Below are positions 1-7,911 of a stretch of 64,000 nucleotides of DNA, piece by piece. How positions within the stretch are numbered: the first letter of the stretch is position 1; every line of letters starts with the position of its first letter. The notes under the pieces are model-generated. The model saw only the letters and a list, made by a program, of their open reading frames with translations. It did not search any database and had not been told where the DNA came from. The stretch is taken from positions 682,001 through 746,000 of the forward strand of contig NZ_MPVN01000002.1 in assembly GCF_001955535.1 (NCBI RefSeq), written 5' to 3'. The position numbers and the translations under genes were made by a program. Origin of the DNA: Paenibacillus sp. FSL H7-0326. GTDB taxonomy: Bacteria; Bacillota; Bacilli; Paenibacillales; Paenibacillaceae.

Positions 1-1182
1 TTGTCCGTATGCGGACCTGGTGAGAAGATTATCGTGCCGCGGAATGTGCATAAATCAGTCATGTCTGCCATCATTTTTTCCGGAGCCAAACCGATCTTTA
101 TTTCTCCGGTCAGTGACGAAAATCTCGGTATTGATCACGGAATTACAGTTGGTTCGGTACGCCGGGCACTGGAACGCCATCCTGATGCAAAGGGTGTGCT
201 TGTCATTAATCCAACATATTTCGGCGTTTGTGCGAATCTGAAGGAGATTGTGGAGCTGGCTCACAGTTACCAAGTGCCCGTTCTTGTGGATGAGGCGCAT
301 GGTGTACTGATTCATTTCCATGAGGATCTTCCTATGTCTGCTATGGAAGCTGGTGCAGATCTAGCCTCTACAAGTGTGCACAAATTAGGCGGCTCGATGA
401 CGCAAAGCTCGGTCCTGAACCTGAATACCAAGAACGGATTCGTTAATCCAGAGCGGGTACAGACGATTATCAGTATGCTGACTACAACTTCTACATCTTA
501 TATATTGTTGTCTTCACTGGATACAGCAAGACGTAATCTTGCACTCCATGGACACAGCATGGCTCAGAAGGCCATTGATCTTGCGGAGTATGCCCGCCGG
601 GCGATTAATGATATCGAAGGGCTGTACTGCTTCGGCGAAGAAATACTAGGCGGAGAAGCCACCTATAGCTACGATCCGACCAAGGTGACCATTCATGTTC
701 GACATCTTGGACTCACCGGCTATGATACAGAGAACTGGCTTCGCAAGCATTACAACATTGAAGTGGAAATGAGTGATATGTACAACATTCTCTGCCTGAT
801 CACACCAGGCGATAATGATGACACTGTCAATACACTGCTTAATGCACTACAAGAGCTGTCGAACACGTATTACAATGTGAATCAAGCCAATGAGCTTGTC
901 GTTAAAATCCCAGAAATTCCTCAGCTGATGCTGACACCGCGTGAGGCTTTCTATGGTGATACCGAGGTGATTCCGTTCAAGGAATCGGAGGGCCGCATTA
1001 TTGCCGAATTTATTTATGTGTATCCACCAGGTATACCGATTCTGCTGCCGGGTGAGGTCATTTCTCAGGATAATATCGACTACATCATTGAGCATGTCGA
1101 GGTTGGTCTGCCTGTTAAAGGACCCGAGGACCGGACGATTCAGAATGTCAAAGTGATCGTCGAAGCAGAGCCTATTTTTTAA
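1..1182 (+). CDS. Orn/Lys/Arg decarboxylase, 5'-truncated by window edge
   Basis: PLP-dependent basic amino-acid decarboxylase of the fold-I Orn/Lys/Arg family, which feeds polyamine synthesis (the SpeA/YaaO type in Bacillus). The visible 393 residues hold the VDEAHG motif near residue 97 (PLP-ring contact) and the Schiff-base lysine in STSVHKLGGS at residue 128. A C-terminal domain follows with the family-typical PPGIPILLPGE segment. Bacillus relatives are about 480-490 aa, so roughly 90-100 N-terminal residues lie before the window; the TTG at position 1 is not the real start. Whether the substrate is arginine, lysine or ornithine cannot be decided here. A strong hairpin terminator follows the stop. 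Confidence 0.88.
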   Translation: MSVCGPGEKIIVPRNVHKSVMSAIIFSGAKPIFISPVSDENLGIDHGITVGSVRRALERHPDAKGVLVINPTYFGVCANLKEIVELAHSYQVPVLVDEAHGVLIHFHEDLPMSAMEAGADLASTSVHKLGGSMTQSSVLNLNTKNGFVNPERVQTIISMLTTTSTSYILLSSLDTARRNLALHGHSMAQKAIDLAEYARRAINDIEGLYCFGEEILGGEATYSYDPTKVTIHVRHLGLTGYDTENWLRKHYNIEVEMSDMYNILCLITPGDNDDTVNTLLNALQELSNTYYNVNQANELVVKIPEIPQLMLTPREAFYGDTEVIPFKESEGRIIAEFIYVYPPGIPILLPGEVISQDNIDYIIEHVEVGLPVKGPEDRTIQNVKVIVEAEPIF

Positions 1183-1205
1183 TACATGCCGCTTTAGCGC
1201 AACAG

Positions 1206-1234
1206 AAAAGACCAGACAACTTGTCTGGTCTTTT
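1206..1234. terminator. Bidirectional rho-independent terminator
   Basis: A perfect 14-bp inverted repeat (1206-1219 and 1221-1234) with AAAA at one end and TTTT at the other. It lies between the convergent decarboxylase and DUF1292 genes and can serve both. Confidence 0.85.
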
Positions 1235-1258
1235 CATCTGTTGAGAAGATGGCGTCGA

Positions 1259-1561
1259 TTACTCGTTCTCGACCATTTCGTTGAAAGCTGCTTCAACGCG
1301 GTTCCACTCTTCTTCATCTTCGATTTGATACAGTGCAACTTCTTCGTTCTCTTCTTCAAGACGAAGAATTAATCCGTCCGCTTCAGGGTTATCGCGCTCG
1401 AGCAGTACCGCATACTCTTTGCCGTCTACATCAAAAGTTTGCGCCAGGATCATTTCGACCTCTGCACCATTCTCGTCTGTCAGGGTAAGAACAGCCATTT
1501 CGTGTTCATGATCGTGGTCATGGTTGCAATGTTCATCGTGAACATGATTGTGATCGCTCAT
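1259..1561 (-). CDS. DUF1292 family protein with His-rich N-terminus
   Basis: Small acidic protein of 100 aa. Residues about 22-95 match the DUF1292 pattern (YrzB-like): a beta-rich fold with many Glu/Asp and a core around ILAQTFDVDGKEYAVLLE. The first 22 residues contain eight His plus Asp/Glu and one Cys, which looks like a metal-binding tail added to the usual family core. Function is unknown in the family. The ATG is preceded by AGTGAGG on the coding strand. It is a single gene facing the decarboxylase, with a shared terminator just downstream. Confidence 0.85.
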   Translation of the reverse strand: MSDHNHVHDEHCNHDHDHEHEMAVLTLTDENGAEVEMILAQTFDVDGKEYAVLLERDNPEADGLILRLEEENEEVALYQIEDEEEWNRVEAAFNEMVENE

Positions 1562-1687
1562 GAGAATACCTCACTTTTATATTTATATTGTAATCATACG
1601 ATAGGCATTTGTAACATCATACTACGGTCGCACTTGTAATCATACGGACGTATCGTAACACTATTACGGGACAAAATCAATGAAACT

Positions 1688-2245
1688 CTAATCCAAGGCC
1701 GTAATCACTTTTTCCGAAACAAGGAAGAACGAATTGCTGCCTGACGGTTTCATATAGAACCCTACTTTATAATTCCCGCTTTTTTTAAAATCATAAGTAA
1801 AATCATTTGTTTTGAACCAAAAATTATCCTTCGATCCGCTGCCCAGCTTCTCGGATTGTATATTTTTCACGTTTCCGGAGGGGTCGGTGATCGCTACTTT
1901 GACCTCAGAAATTTTCCCATCCAGACTATCGACCTGACTTAACACGTTAAACTTTAATTTACCTACATTGACATTCCCAAACACTGTCTCACCTTTGAAC
2001 AAAGTGATATGCACATTCGGCTTGGTAATGGTAACCTTGCCATTTCCTGAATCCCATGAAGCAAGCCCGCTAATCTCACGGACCGGAGCGTATGTCGTTC
2101 CATTTATAAAGTAACCACCGCCGCTTACTTCTTGCCCATTAATAATGACACGAATTCGTTCGGTAACCGAGTCAGCAAACAACATGGATCCGCTGCCCAA
2201 GAGCGAGAACACAATTGCAAGGGCAAGCGTTCTTTTCCACTTCAT
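1688..2245 (-). CDS. Secreted stalk-domain (copper amine oxidase N-like) protein
   Basis: Exported 185-aa protein. Residues 1-24 form a signal peptide (KWKR, then a hydrophobic run ending near SMLFA). Residues about 28-76 match the copper amine oxidase N-terminal-like stalk domain: VIINGQEV, then GTTYAPVREI, then the GKVTITKP end. This domain is frequent in Paenibacillus surface proteins and has no copper-oxidase activity by itself. The remaining ~105 residues are a beta-rich domain I do not recognise. The ATG has AGGGGAACAAGAG upstream. It probably acts outside the membrane or in the wall; the ligand is unknown. Confidence 0.75.
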   Translation of the reverse strand: MKWKRTLALAIVFSLLGSGSMLFADSVTERIRVIINGQEVSGGGYFINGTTYAPVREISGLASWDSGNGKVTITKPNVHITLFKGETVFGNVNVGKLKFNVLSQVDSLDGKISEVKVAITDPSGNVKNIQSEKLGSGSKDNFWFKTNDFTYDFKKSGNYKVGFYMKPSGSNSFFLVSEKVITALD

Positions 2246-2432
2246 AAGCTCTTGTTCCCCTCCAGCAATGAGAATATAGTATGTCTATTTATACTTCATC
2301 CCGGAGAACAAGTTGCGGTACGTTTGGAAAATTTTTCAGAAAAATTTACGAAATATGTATCCTGCCGCTTCTTCTATGCTGGGTTTTAACATGCACCGTT
2401 CCTTGAAAGGGCCCGGTGCACGTCATTTGGGT

Positions 2433-2627
2433 CTAACCTTTAGGCTTGGTCAAGATGCAAGGGACGCCCTTCCCTACTGCTCCCGGTTCCCGCATGCGCT
2501 CTGCGTATGCCATTCCGCGTTCACACGGTGTTTTACAGACTTCACACACCTCGGACGTCACCAGCTTCATACTTGTCCGCACCTTTTCCTTACTTGACCC
2601 GCCTTTATTCCCCTTCCCCTTTGCCAT
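2433..2627 (-). CDS. Small basic Cys-motif protein, hypothetical
   Basis: 64-aa lysine-rich protein. I chose the ATG at 2627 because AGAGGGG lies 8 nt upstream; the frame is open further upstream (to 2747) but without a ribosome site. A basic low-complexity N-terminus (AKGKGNKGG) is followed by CEVCKTPCERG around residues 28-38 and one more Cys near the C-terminus (PCIL). This is a possible small zinc knuckle. I do not recognise the family. It sits alone, next to the tandem-repeat block. An imperfect stem at 2392-2420 lies downstream but has no clear U-run. Confidence 0.6.
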   Translation of the reverse strand: MAKGKGNKGGSSKEKVRTSMKLVTSEVCEVCKTPCERGMAYAERMREPGAVGKGVPCILTKPKG

Positions 2628-2747
2628 GGATGCTTCCCCTCTTTCGTAGGTGTTTAAGGCATGTTCATCTGCAGCTTCGTGTGCCTGGTAATGCATTGTA
2701 TGGGGATTCGCGGAGAAGGTGCATAAGAGAGTGCGTTGGTGCTCCAT

Positions 2748-2773
2748 TTTGACGCTCTATTTTGACGCTCTAT
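2748..2773. repeat. 13-bp direct repeat, two copies
   Basis: TTTGACGCTCTAT is present twice in direct tandem (about 2748-2760 and 2761-2773), directly abutting the longer repeat block that follows. Confidence 0.8.
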
Positions 2774-2910
2774 TTTTTGGCCCCCTCTCTCCGGTTGCTT
2801 CAGGCGCTCCATTTTTTGGCTCCCTCTCTCCGGTTGCTTCGCAAAAGTCAGGCGCTCCATTTTTTGGCTCCCTCTCTCCGGTTGCTTCGCAAAAAGTCGT
2901 TCGGGCTCCA
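2773..2910. repeat. Three-unit 39/48/51-bp tandem repeat
   Basis: Three head-to-tail units at 2773-2811, 2812-2859 and 2860-2910. Each starts TTTTTTGGCYCCCTCTCTCC, continues GGTTGCTTC, and ends in GGCTCCA or GCGCTCCA. Unit 1 lacks an internal GCAAAAGT-type segment. This block fills most of the gene-free stretch 2628-3032. Read on the minus strand the repeats stay open and would encode repeated AKQPERGSQKMERL, but I see no convincing start, so I treat the block as non-coding or decayed repeat DNA. Confidence 0.85.
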
Positions 2911-2982
2911 AAAAATTCCGCTGGGTGGTAAGGGCCAGACTATGTTCGCGAATAAACATAGTCATTGTTAAAAAGCAAACAA

Positions 2983-3013
2983 AAAGGGAAGCCCTATACT
3001 CAGGCTTCCCTTT
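2983..3013 (-). terminator. Terminator of the DUF3892-like gene
   Basis: Stem AAAGGGAAGCC / GGCTTCCCTTT with a 9-nt loop. On the minus strand it is followed by a T-run (complement of AAAAA at 2981-2985). Confidence 0.8.
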
Positions 3014-3032
3014 GACAAACGATCAAGATATT

Positions 3033-3272
3033 TTATTGAAAGATAGGCAGTTGATCCAAATTATTCGTCGGATCACCATCGGCATCTCCGCGAATACGAA
3101 GGGAGCCATCTTTCGCTTTGAATACATTTACTCCTGCAATGGATCCGGTTTGGATCTCATTCAACGCTTGATTGTAATCAAGCACTCGGCCCGTTGACGT
3201 CTTAAATGCGGTTAAATCTCCGTCTCCGTTTTTTTGAACGGCAACAAATTGCTCGCGTGTGTTATTTTCCAT
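3033..3272 (-). CDS. DUF3892-like small protein
   Basis: 79-aa protein resembling DUF3892: an N-terminal strand (EQFVAVQKNGDGDLTAFKT), then LDYNQALNEIQTG, then AGVNVFKAKDGSLRIRGDADG and a PTNNLDQLP end. Members are small beta/alpha proteins of unknown function, often present in several copies in Bacillales. I chose the ATG at 3272 because AAGGAG lies upstream and overlaps the alternative GTG at 3284. It is a single-gene unit with its own terminator. Confidence 0.75.
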   Translation of the reverse strand: MENNTREQFVAVQKNGDGDLTAFKTSTGRVLDYNQALNEIQTGSIAGVNVFKAKDGSLRIRGDADGDPTNNLDQLPIFQ

Positions 3273-3395
3273 AAGAACATACACTCCTTTTTTGCAGCCA
3301 TAGTTTGTAACCTGCTCGGATTCAGGATAACCTGATCTCCGACATCTATGATTGTGCCCAATAAGTGGACTTCTTATGAAAGATAATATTCTCGC

Positions 3396-3839
3396 TTAGA
3401 GCTTTTTCTGCATCCGTACGTGCAGTATACCTGCATCATAGAAAGGCTCGTCCGAGATCACTTCATATCCAAGCTTCTTATAGAAGCCTTCTGCCTGACA
3501 TTGTGCATCCAATATAGAGTAGGCTAATCCCAGGTCTTTTGCTCTTTCTTCAAGCGCCATAATCAGTACACGACCATATCCGTTTACCCGATAAGGCTTC
3601 AGGACAGCAATTCTTTGCAGCTTTGCTGTATCTTTTTTATAATAAATCAAGCGGCCGGTAGCCACCATCTCTTGTCCATCCTGAATTAAAATATGGTGTG
3701 CATCCGGACTCAGAACATCATATTGGTCTATTTCCTCTTCTATTGGAACGTTCTGTTCCTCTACGAACACCGTTTTGCGAATGTTCAGCCCAGCTTCAAG
3801 CTGTTCTTGTGTTGTAACATTAATAATCTCGGCTGGCAT
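3396..3839 (-). CDS. GNAT family N-acetyltransferase
   Basis: 147-aa acetyl-CoA-dependent acetyltransferase of the GNAT fold, closest in look to the YjcF/ElaA type. It has an early helix (LNIRKTVFVEEQNVP), the motif-A region LQRIAVLKPYRVNGYGRVLI (the turn that binds acetyl-CoA pyrophosphate), and a C-terminal LDAQCQAEGFYKKLGYE segment. The ATG at 3839 is preceded by GAGGGGGAG; upstream in-frame codons lack a ribosome site. The substrate cannot be inferred. It is a lone gene between small unrelated units. Confidence 0.85.
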   Translation of the reverse strand: MPAEIINVTTQEQLEAGLNIRKTVFVEEQNVPIEEEIDQYDVLSPDAHHILIQDGQEMVATGRLIYYKKDTAKLQRIAVLKPYRVNGYGRVLIMALEERAKDLGLAYSILDAQCQAEGFYKKLGYEVISDEPFYDAGILHVRMQKKL

Positions 3840-3957
3840 ACGTCTCCCCCTCTTACTATCCATAAATGCAAAAATCCAAACCATTATACACTACATCAGC
3901 AGTGATCGTACAGTCTGTCTTCGATATGGATAATTAAAGCAAGCATTTGCACCTTTG

Positions 3958-4179
3958 CTACGGTAAAAATGTTTCTTCATTTGATGGCTTGGAGTAAACT
4001 TCATCGCCTACGGATTTTCGATATACCTCATCGATTACAGGAAGATCTGACTCAGCTGGCTCAATCAGCTGCAGGTTAATTGTTTCCTGTGAAGGAGTTA
4101 AGGTGCATCCTGTTATGCTGGTTAATACTATTCCACAGATCATAAGTATGATCAGACTACGGGTCACACTTCTGTTCAT
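3958..4179 (-). CDS. Small lipoprotein, hypothetical
   Basis: 73-aa predicted lipoprotein. It starts NRSVTRS, has a hydrophobic stretch (LIILMICGIVL) and a lipobox SITGC, so Cys about 24 would be lipidated. The mature part is only ~50 residues, acidic, with two similar short segments (DEVYRKS and DEVYSKPS). I picked the start at 4179 from AGAGGATGGGG upstream and the fit of the signal peptide. The family is not recognised. Confidence 0.6.
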   Translation of the reverse strand: MNRSVTRSLIILMICGIVLTSITGCTLTPSQETINLQLIEPAESDLPVIDEVYRKSVGDEVYSKPSNEETFLP

Positions 4180-4315
4180 AGAACCCCATCCTCTTGTTGT
4201 AATTTTCATCCTTTTAAGGTTGCTCATTTGAGGGAAAATTAAACATAGGACAGGGATTGACATCACATAATAAGCCTGATAATATAAATTTATTCACTTT
4301 TTATTATTATTCCAT

Positions 4316-4388
4316 GATCTGTTAGCTCAGCTGGGAGAGCACTATCTTGACAGGGTAGGGGTCAGTGGTTCGAGCCCACTACAGATCA
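4316..4388 (+). tRNA. tRNA-Val (anticodon GAC)
   Basis: Full cloverleaf: acceptor GATCTGT/ACAGATC, D-arm GCTC...GAGC, anticodon arm CTATC-TTGACAG-GGTAG giving anticodon GAC, and T-arm AGTGG-TTCGAGC-CCACT. The discriminator is A and CCA is not encoded. It is a solitary tRNA on the plus strand with a strong terminator right behind it. Confidence 0.93.
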
Positions 4389-4393
4389 TCACT

Positions 4394-4429
4394 GAGAAAC
4401 CCTTGTATATCAAGGGTTTCTCTTTTTTT
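4394..4429 (+). terminator. Terminator of tRNA-Val
   Basis: Perfect 12-bp stem GAGAAACCCTTG / CAAGGGTTTCTC with a TATAT loop, followed by seven T. It may also end the converging HExxH-protein transcript. Confidence 0.9.
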
Positions 4430-4486
4430 CTCAGCTCATATGATGTAGTGCGGACTATCCTTCTCGACTCGTGCTGCCTCTTCCCA

Positions 4487-5686
4487 TTACACGTACAGTT
4501 GGAAAATATATCCTTCTTCTTTAAATTTATGTACTCCCCTGATCTCACCGATTCCATCCAGCCTAACTTTATCTTCACAGATTACAGGTCTTGTTTCTAC
4601 AATCACATGGAGTTTTGATGCCTGCCAGAGATCCGTCTCATAATAGGAAACAACAGGCTGCTGTATCAAAATTTCGTCGTTACCAAAGGCGAGTTTAACA
4701 TAGTTTTGATGAAGAAGCCTGCCAGGCAGTGCATCTATATTTTGCGGATCGATGCTCTTCACAGCTATATCTCCTTCAATAAATATGTGAAATCCTGCAC
4801 TCTCTTCAAACAGCTTGAACGCAGCCGTTCTGTTATCTTTAACATATTCTATTGTTGTCTCCGTCTCTTCACTTACTTTAATATCCTTTATTTTACTTTG
4901 CTCTTCCGGGTGGGAATGAGATCTTAGAAATTCGTACAAACAATTCTCCGAATGTAAAAAATCCTCCTGCCATCGTTCTGTGAACTCATCCAGCAGCAAG
5001 CACATCCACAAGCCCGAGTAGTAGCAGCTTTTTCTTAATTGAAGTGTGGCGGCTTTTGAATTTATCAATTCTTGTCCAAACAGATTCAATATAGAACGCA
5101 ATGATTGTGTTGACTCTTTGGCGTATGCCTTCAGTTCCACATAATAAGCAGGCCCCTCTATGGTCTCTACCCTTGTCTCATATGTAAAATATGAACCCAG
5201 CAGCTCTTTTCTCCTACTGCGAAATTTAAAAAACTCGGATAAATGACCATCCCTTATCTGTGTATCACTTGCCTCCAGCGCAAGACGAAGACATTGCCTT
5301 TCCCGACTCCTAAGCTCCACATTCTCTTCAAGAAGAGGGTAGGTTAAACCCAATAGCTCATCTGGGAACCTCTTCTCTTCGCATAAATACTGGAATCCAT
5401 GAAACAGCTCATGCACAAGGAGTGACTTGAGCTCTGCCATATCCTCAATTCCTTCCACGTTCACAATTGCTGTAGGATGATCTTTATACATAATTAACGT
5501 ATTACCGACGAATGGCTGGTCCCATTTCAATTGATGAAACGTATCTGATTGAAATTTGGGATGGTGAAATAGGAAAACTTCGCTCGAGTTATATATCGCG
5601 TAGGCGACTTTTCGAAATCCCTGCCATAACGGTTCTACATCGAGCTCAAGCAGCACATCTGCTGCAGAATGAAAGTTGATTCCCAT
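4487..5686 (-). CDS. Uncharacterised HExxH protein (putative zinc peptidase)
   Basis: 399-aa soluble protein. Residues 88-97 read SLLVHELFHG, an HExxH signature typical of zincin metallopeptidases, preceded by hydrophobic helix-like residues as expected for the active-site helix. An E-rich helix region (LLEENVELRSRERQCLRLAL) lies 25-45 residues further on and could supply the third ligand, which I cannot identify with certainty. No signal peptide or membrane segment is evident, so it is probably cytoplasmic. The C-terminal ~130 residues look beta-rich. The ATG has GAGGAAG upstream. It is transcribed alone. The peptidase role is inferred from the motif only. Confidence 0.6.
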   Translation of the reverse strand: MGINFHSAADVLLELDVEPLWQGFRKVAYAIYNSSEVFLFHHPKFQSDTFHQLKWDQPFVGNTLIMYKDHPTAIVNVEGIEDMAELKSLLVHELFHGFQYLCEEKRFPDELLGLTYPLLEENVELRSRERQCLRLALEASDTQIRDGHLSEFFKFRSRRKELLGSYFTYETRVETIEGPAYYVELKAYAKESTQSLRSILNLFGQELINSKAATLQLRKSCYYSGLWMCLLLDEFTERWQEDFLHSENCLYEFLRSHSHPEEQSKIKDIKVSEETETTIEYVKDNRTAAFKLFEESAGFHIFIEGDIAVKSIDPQNIDALPGRLLHQNYVKLAFGNDEILIQQPVVSYYETDLWQASKLHVIVETRPVICEDKVRLDGIGEIRGVHKFKEEGYIFQLYV

Positions 5687-5739
5687 GTTTATTCTTCCTC
5701 TCAGTTTTCATTTGGTGAGATGTTTGAGGAGATTATACC

Positions 5740-5783
5740 AAAAAAATAAAGGACCCGCAGATACCTGGGATCCTTTATTTTTT
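5740..5783 (-). terminator. Terminator after the YjcZ-like gene
   Basis: Stem AAATAAAGGATCCC / GGGTCCTTTATTT (one mismatch) with a T-run on the minus strand. Confidence 0.85.
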
Positions 5784-5788
5784 GGTGA

Positions 5789-5905
5789 TTAGTATAGAAT
5801 GGTTTTGGAAATGATGACAAGTAGAATGAAAAGAACAAGAATCGCTCCGATGGAAGACCAACCATTGTAACCTCCACAATATCCGGATCTAGATACTTCA
5901 CTCAT
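5789..5905 (-). CDS. YjcZ-like sporulation-type micropeptide
   Basis: 38-aa micropeptide. It starts at ATG 5905 with AAGGAGGAG 7 nt upstream, a very strong site. An N-terminus with Gly, Tyr and Cys (SGYCGGYNGW) is followed by one membrane segment (IGAILVLFILLVII) and a short tail. This architecture matches the YjcZ/YjcM family of small spore-associated proteins in Bacillales. The clear ribosome site and dedicated terminator support a real gene. The role in spores is inferred from the family. Confidence 0.8.
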   Translation of the reverse strand: MSEVSRSGYCGGYNGWSSIGAILVLFILLVIISKTILY

Positions 5906-6022
5906 GCTGCTCTCCTCCTTATCTCTAAGGTATGAGATAGTATATGAATACCTAGATTAGATGACAGGGCGGGTATCCTGATTTTTCAAATCTTTTTTGT
6001 CACTTCTCTCTGTTTACTCCAA

Positions 6023-6442
6023 TTATTTCGCGTGATGAGGTGTTCCCTCATGCTTCTCTTTGCGAAGCCCGGCAAGGCCGAACAGACCTAACAAACCAAG
6101 CCATCCCCAGCCGTTTCCACGATCTGTTGTCGCGTTTGCTCGAACGTTATTGGTACCATAAGTACCATTGTTGTAAGCATTGGTATTGTAAGTTCCAGTT
6201 CCAGTACCTCTGCCATCGTACATATTATTGTTCATGTTGTTCATTGTGCGAGTACGATTCATGTTTGTTGTACCGTTGTCTGTCCCATCAATACCCAAGT
6301 TTTTTTCCAAACGATTAACCGAATTCTTAACCGGATTATCGTTCATATGGTTTGTGTTCGTTTCAGCCATTGCCGGAACAGCAATTACCATAGAAATACT
6401 TGCAGCTGCTAAAGTGGCTGCCCATTGCTTTTTCATCATCAT
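6023..6442 (-). CDS. WGxxGxxG-type small exported protein
   Basis: 139-aa exported protein. It has a signal peptide (residues 1-27, ending PAMA), then a low-complexity middle rich in Asn, Thr, Met and Gly (about residues 30-110), then a C-terminal NGWGWLGLLGLFGLAGL hydrophobic segment followed by a basic tail. The tail fits the WGxxGxxG C-terminal sorting-like motif seen in Bacillales secreted proteins. Three consecutive ATG codons follow GTGGGGTGA, and the second or third is the best spaced. Its role is unknown; it is probably retained at the membrane or envelope. Confidence 0.7.
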   Translation of the reverse strand: MMMKKQWAATLAAASISMVIAVPAMAETNTNHMNDNPVKNSVNRLEKNLGIDGTDNGTTNMNRTRTMNNMNNNMYDGRGTGTGTYNTNAYNNGTYGTNNVRANATTDRGNGWGWLGLLGLFGLAGLRKEKHEGTPHHAK

Positions 6443-6558
6443 TCACCCCACTGATTATTGTTTTGGCCTGTCGCTTGTATAATCCCCTCCGCAATTTAAA
6501 GTTATACAAGCATCAATGTGGGGGAAAAATGGGGCAAATCCTAATTTTTATGTACAGC

Positions 6559-6590
6559 AAAAAAACCACCGTTTGCAGCCGGTGAGTTTT
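6559..6590 (-). terminator. Terminator downstream of the 139-aa SH3-like gene
   Basis: Stem AAAACTCACCG / CGGTGGTTTT (one bulge) followed by a long T-run on the minus strand. It lies about 100 nt after the stop at 6694. Confidence 0.65.
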
Positions 6591-6693
6591 CATATATACC
6601 AATCATCTCTTGAAGGGTTACGAGTACAGAATACCGCATGATTATTAACGCTGCATGATAGAAACATAAAATTTAAATTAAAATAATGAGATC

Positions 6694-7113
6694 TTATCCA
6701 CGCCTTGACCTCACAACGAACGTATACAGTTCTTTATCAAGGACTGTCCCGTCTTCAAGTACCACATTATGGTCGTCATGAGAGCTGATTGTCGTCCGGT
6801 ACGAAATAAGTTTAACCCCTTTCCATACCGTTACCGCAGATTTGAAGTAAATTGCATTATCAAATTGAATCGACTGACGCATCACATATCCGACCGTATG
6901 AATAGAAGATCTTGCTCTTTTCTTGCCTTTTCCATAGGCATCCTCAGGCAAGCGATGAATTCGTACAATTTGACTAAACGGAATCTTGACTCTCTTCGCT
7001 CCTACGACGATGATTTCGGCATCTGCATCCCACTTCAGCAATATCCCTTGAACGGGATCTTTACGACCACCTGCTCGTTCCACCAGCACTCTTTGGCCTA
7101 CCCAGTGTTTCAT
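6694..7113 (-). CDS. Hypothetical protein, N-terminal small barrel-like domain
   Basis: 139-aa soluble basic protein I do not recognise. The first ~55 residues (VGQRVLVERAG, then GILLKWDADAEIIVV, then KIPFSQIVRIHRLP) look like a five-strand SH3/Sm-like barrel. A basic linker (GKGKKRARS) and a second beta-rich part follow. The start at ATG 7113 is set by GGAGGTGA 10 nt upstream, which overlaps the alternative GTG at 7125. It lies immediately upstream of nothing in the same unit; ung ends 29 nt before its start region. Confidence 0.6.
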   Translation of the reverse strand: MKHWVGQRVLVERAGGRKDPVQGILLKWDADAEIIVVGAKRVKIPFSQIVRIHRLPEDAYGKGKKRARSSIHTVGYVMRQSIQFDNAIYFKSAVTVWKGVKLISYRTTISSHDDHNVVLEDGTVLDKELYTFVVRSRRG

Positions 7114-7141
7114 TCTCCCGTTCACCTCCGTGTTCTTCTTG

Positions 7142-7810
7142 TTACTTGTCCGAGATTATCCAATTTACTTGCTTGATTCCTTCTTCTTCCAAGAAGGCGT
7201 TCGCTCGAGAAAATGGATGGCTTCCAAAAAAACCGTGCCGAGCTGCAAGCGGACTCGGGTGAGCTGATTCTATAACCAGATGACGGGAACGATCTATGAA
7301 TGCCCCCTTCTTCTGTGCGTGACTTCCCCAGAGCATAAACACGACAGGCTGCTCCCGAATATTCAAATTCTCAATTACCGCGTCAGTAAACCGCTCCCAT
7401 CCGATATGGCGATGTGAAGCAGGTTCTCCCTCTTTCACAGTTAATACGTTATTTAGTAACAGAACTCCTTCCTCCGCCCAATCCTGAAGAGACCCATGTG
7501 TAGGGATGGCCCCCCCAAGATCACTATGTAATTCTTTATATATATTTCGCAAAGATGGAGGGATTTTAACCCCTTTTTTGACAGAAAAACTTAGCCCTTC
7601 CGCCTGACCCGCTCCATGATATGGATCTTGTCCAATAATCACAACCTTTGTATTCGCATACGAGGTCAATTTCAACGCATTGAATATGTCTTCCTTCGGA
7701 GGATATATCGTTTGCGTCTTATATTCAACAGCCAGCTTCAATCGAAGCTCTTGCATATAATCCTTACTCATCTCGTCACGCAGCAGTTCATCCCAGTCAT
7801 TATTAAACAT
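7142..7810 (-). CDS. ung: Uracil-DNA glycosylase, family 1
   Basis: Removes uracil from DNA (cytosine deamination or dUTP incorporation), the first step of base excision repair. It is 222 aa, the normal family length. The catalytic water-activating motif GQDPYHG is at residues 60-66 (Asp62), and the minor-groove/leucine intercalation loop HPSPLAARHG lies near the C-terminus. The start at ATG 7810 follows GAGGAG about 10 nt upstream; the open frame beyond it has no ribosome site and runs into the tRNA-Leu region. It is transcribed toward the 139-aa gene. Confidence 0.95.
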   Translation of the reverse strand: MFNNDWDELLRDEMSKDYMQELRLKLAVEYKTQTIYPPKEDIFNALKLTSYANTKVVIIGQDPYHGAGQAEGLSFSVKKGVKIPPSLRNIYKELHSDLGGAIPTHGSLQDWAEEGVLLLNNVLTVKEGEPASHRHIGWERFTDAVIENLNIREQPVVFMLWGSHAQKKGAFIDRSRHLVIESAHPSPLAARHGFFGSHPFSRANAFLEEEGIKQVNWIISDK

Positions 7811-7860
7811 ATATCTGCTCTCCTCATTCCCAATCACTTTATACCATATATAGATATCTA

Positions 7861-7899
7861 AAAAAATAAGCTGGACTCCTGTTAGGAGCCAGCCTATTT
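7861..7899 (-). terminator. Terminator of tRNA-Leu
   Basis: Stem ATAGGCTGGCTCC / GGAGTCCAGCTTAT with a TAACA loop and a T7 run on the minus strand, between tRNA-Leu and ung. Confidence 0.85.
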
Positions 7900-7911
7900 C
7901 ATCTAAATGTA

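Noticed and set aside
2773-2910. Possible CRISPR array
   Set aside because: Units are directly joined without unique spacers, lengths differ and no cas genes are near.
2654-2965. Minus-strand frame through the tandem repeats encoding AKQPERGSQKMERL repeats
   Set aside because: No ribosome site at the possible starts and the frame overlaps the upstream part of the 64-aa gene; kept as repeat, with a finding.
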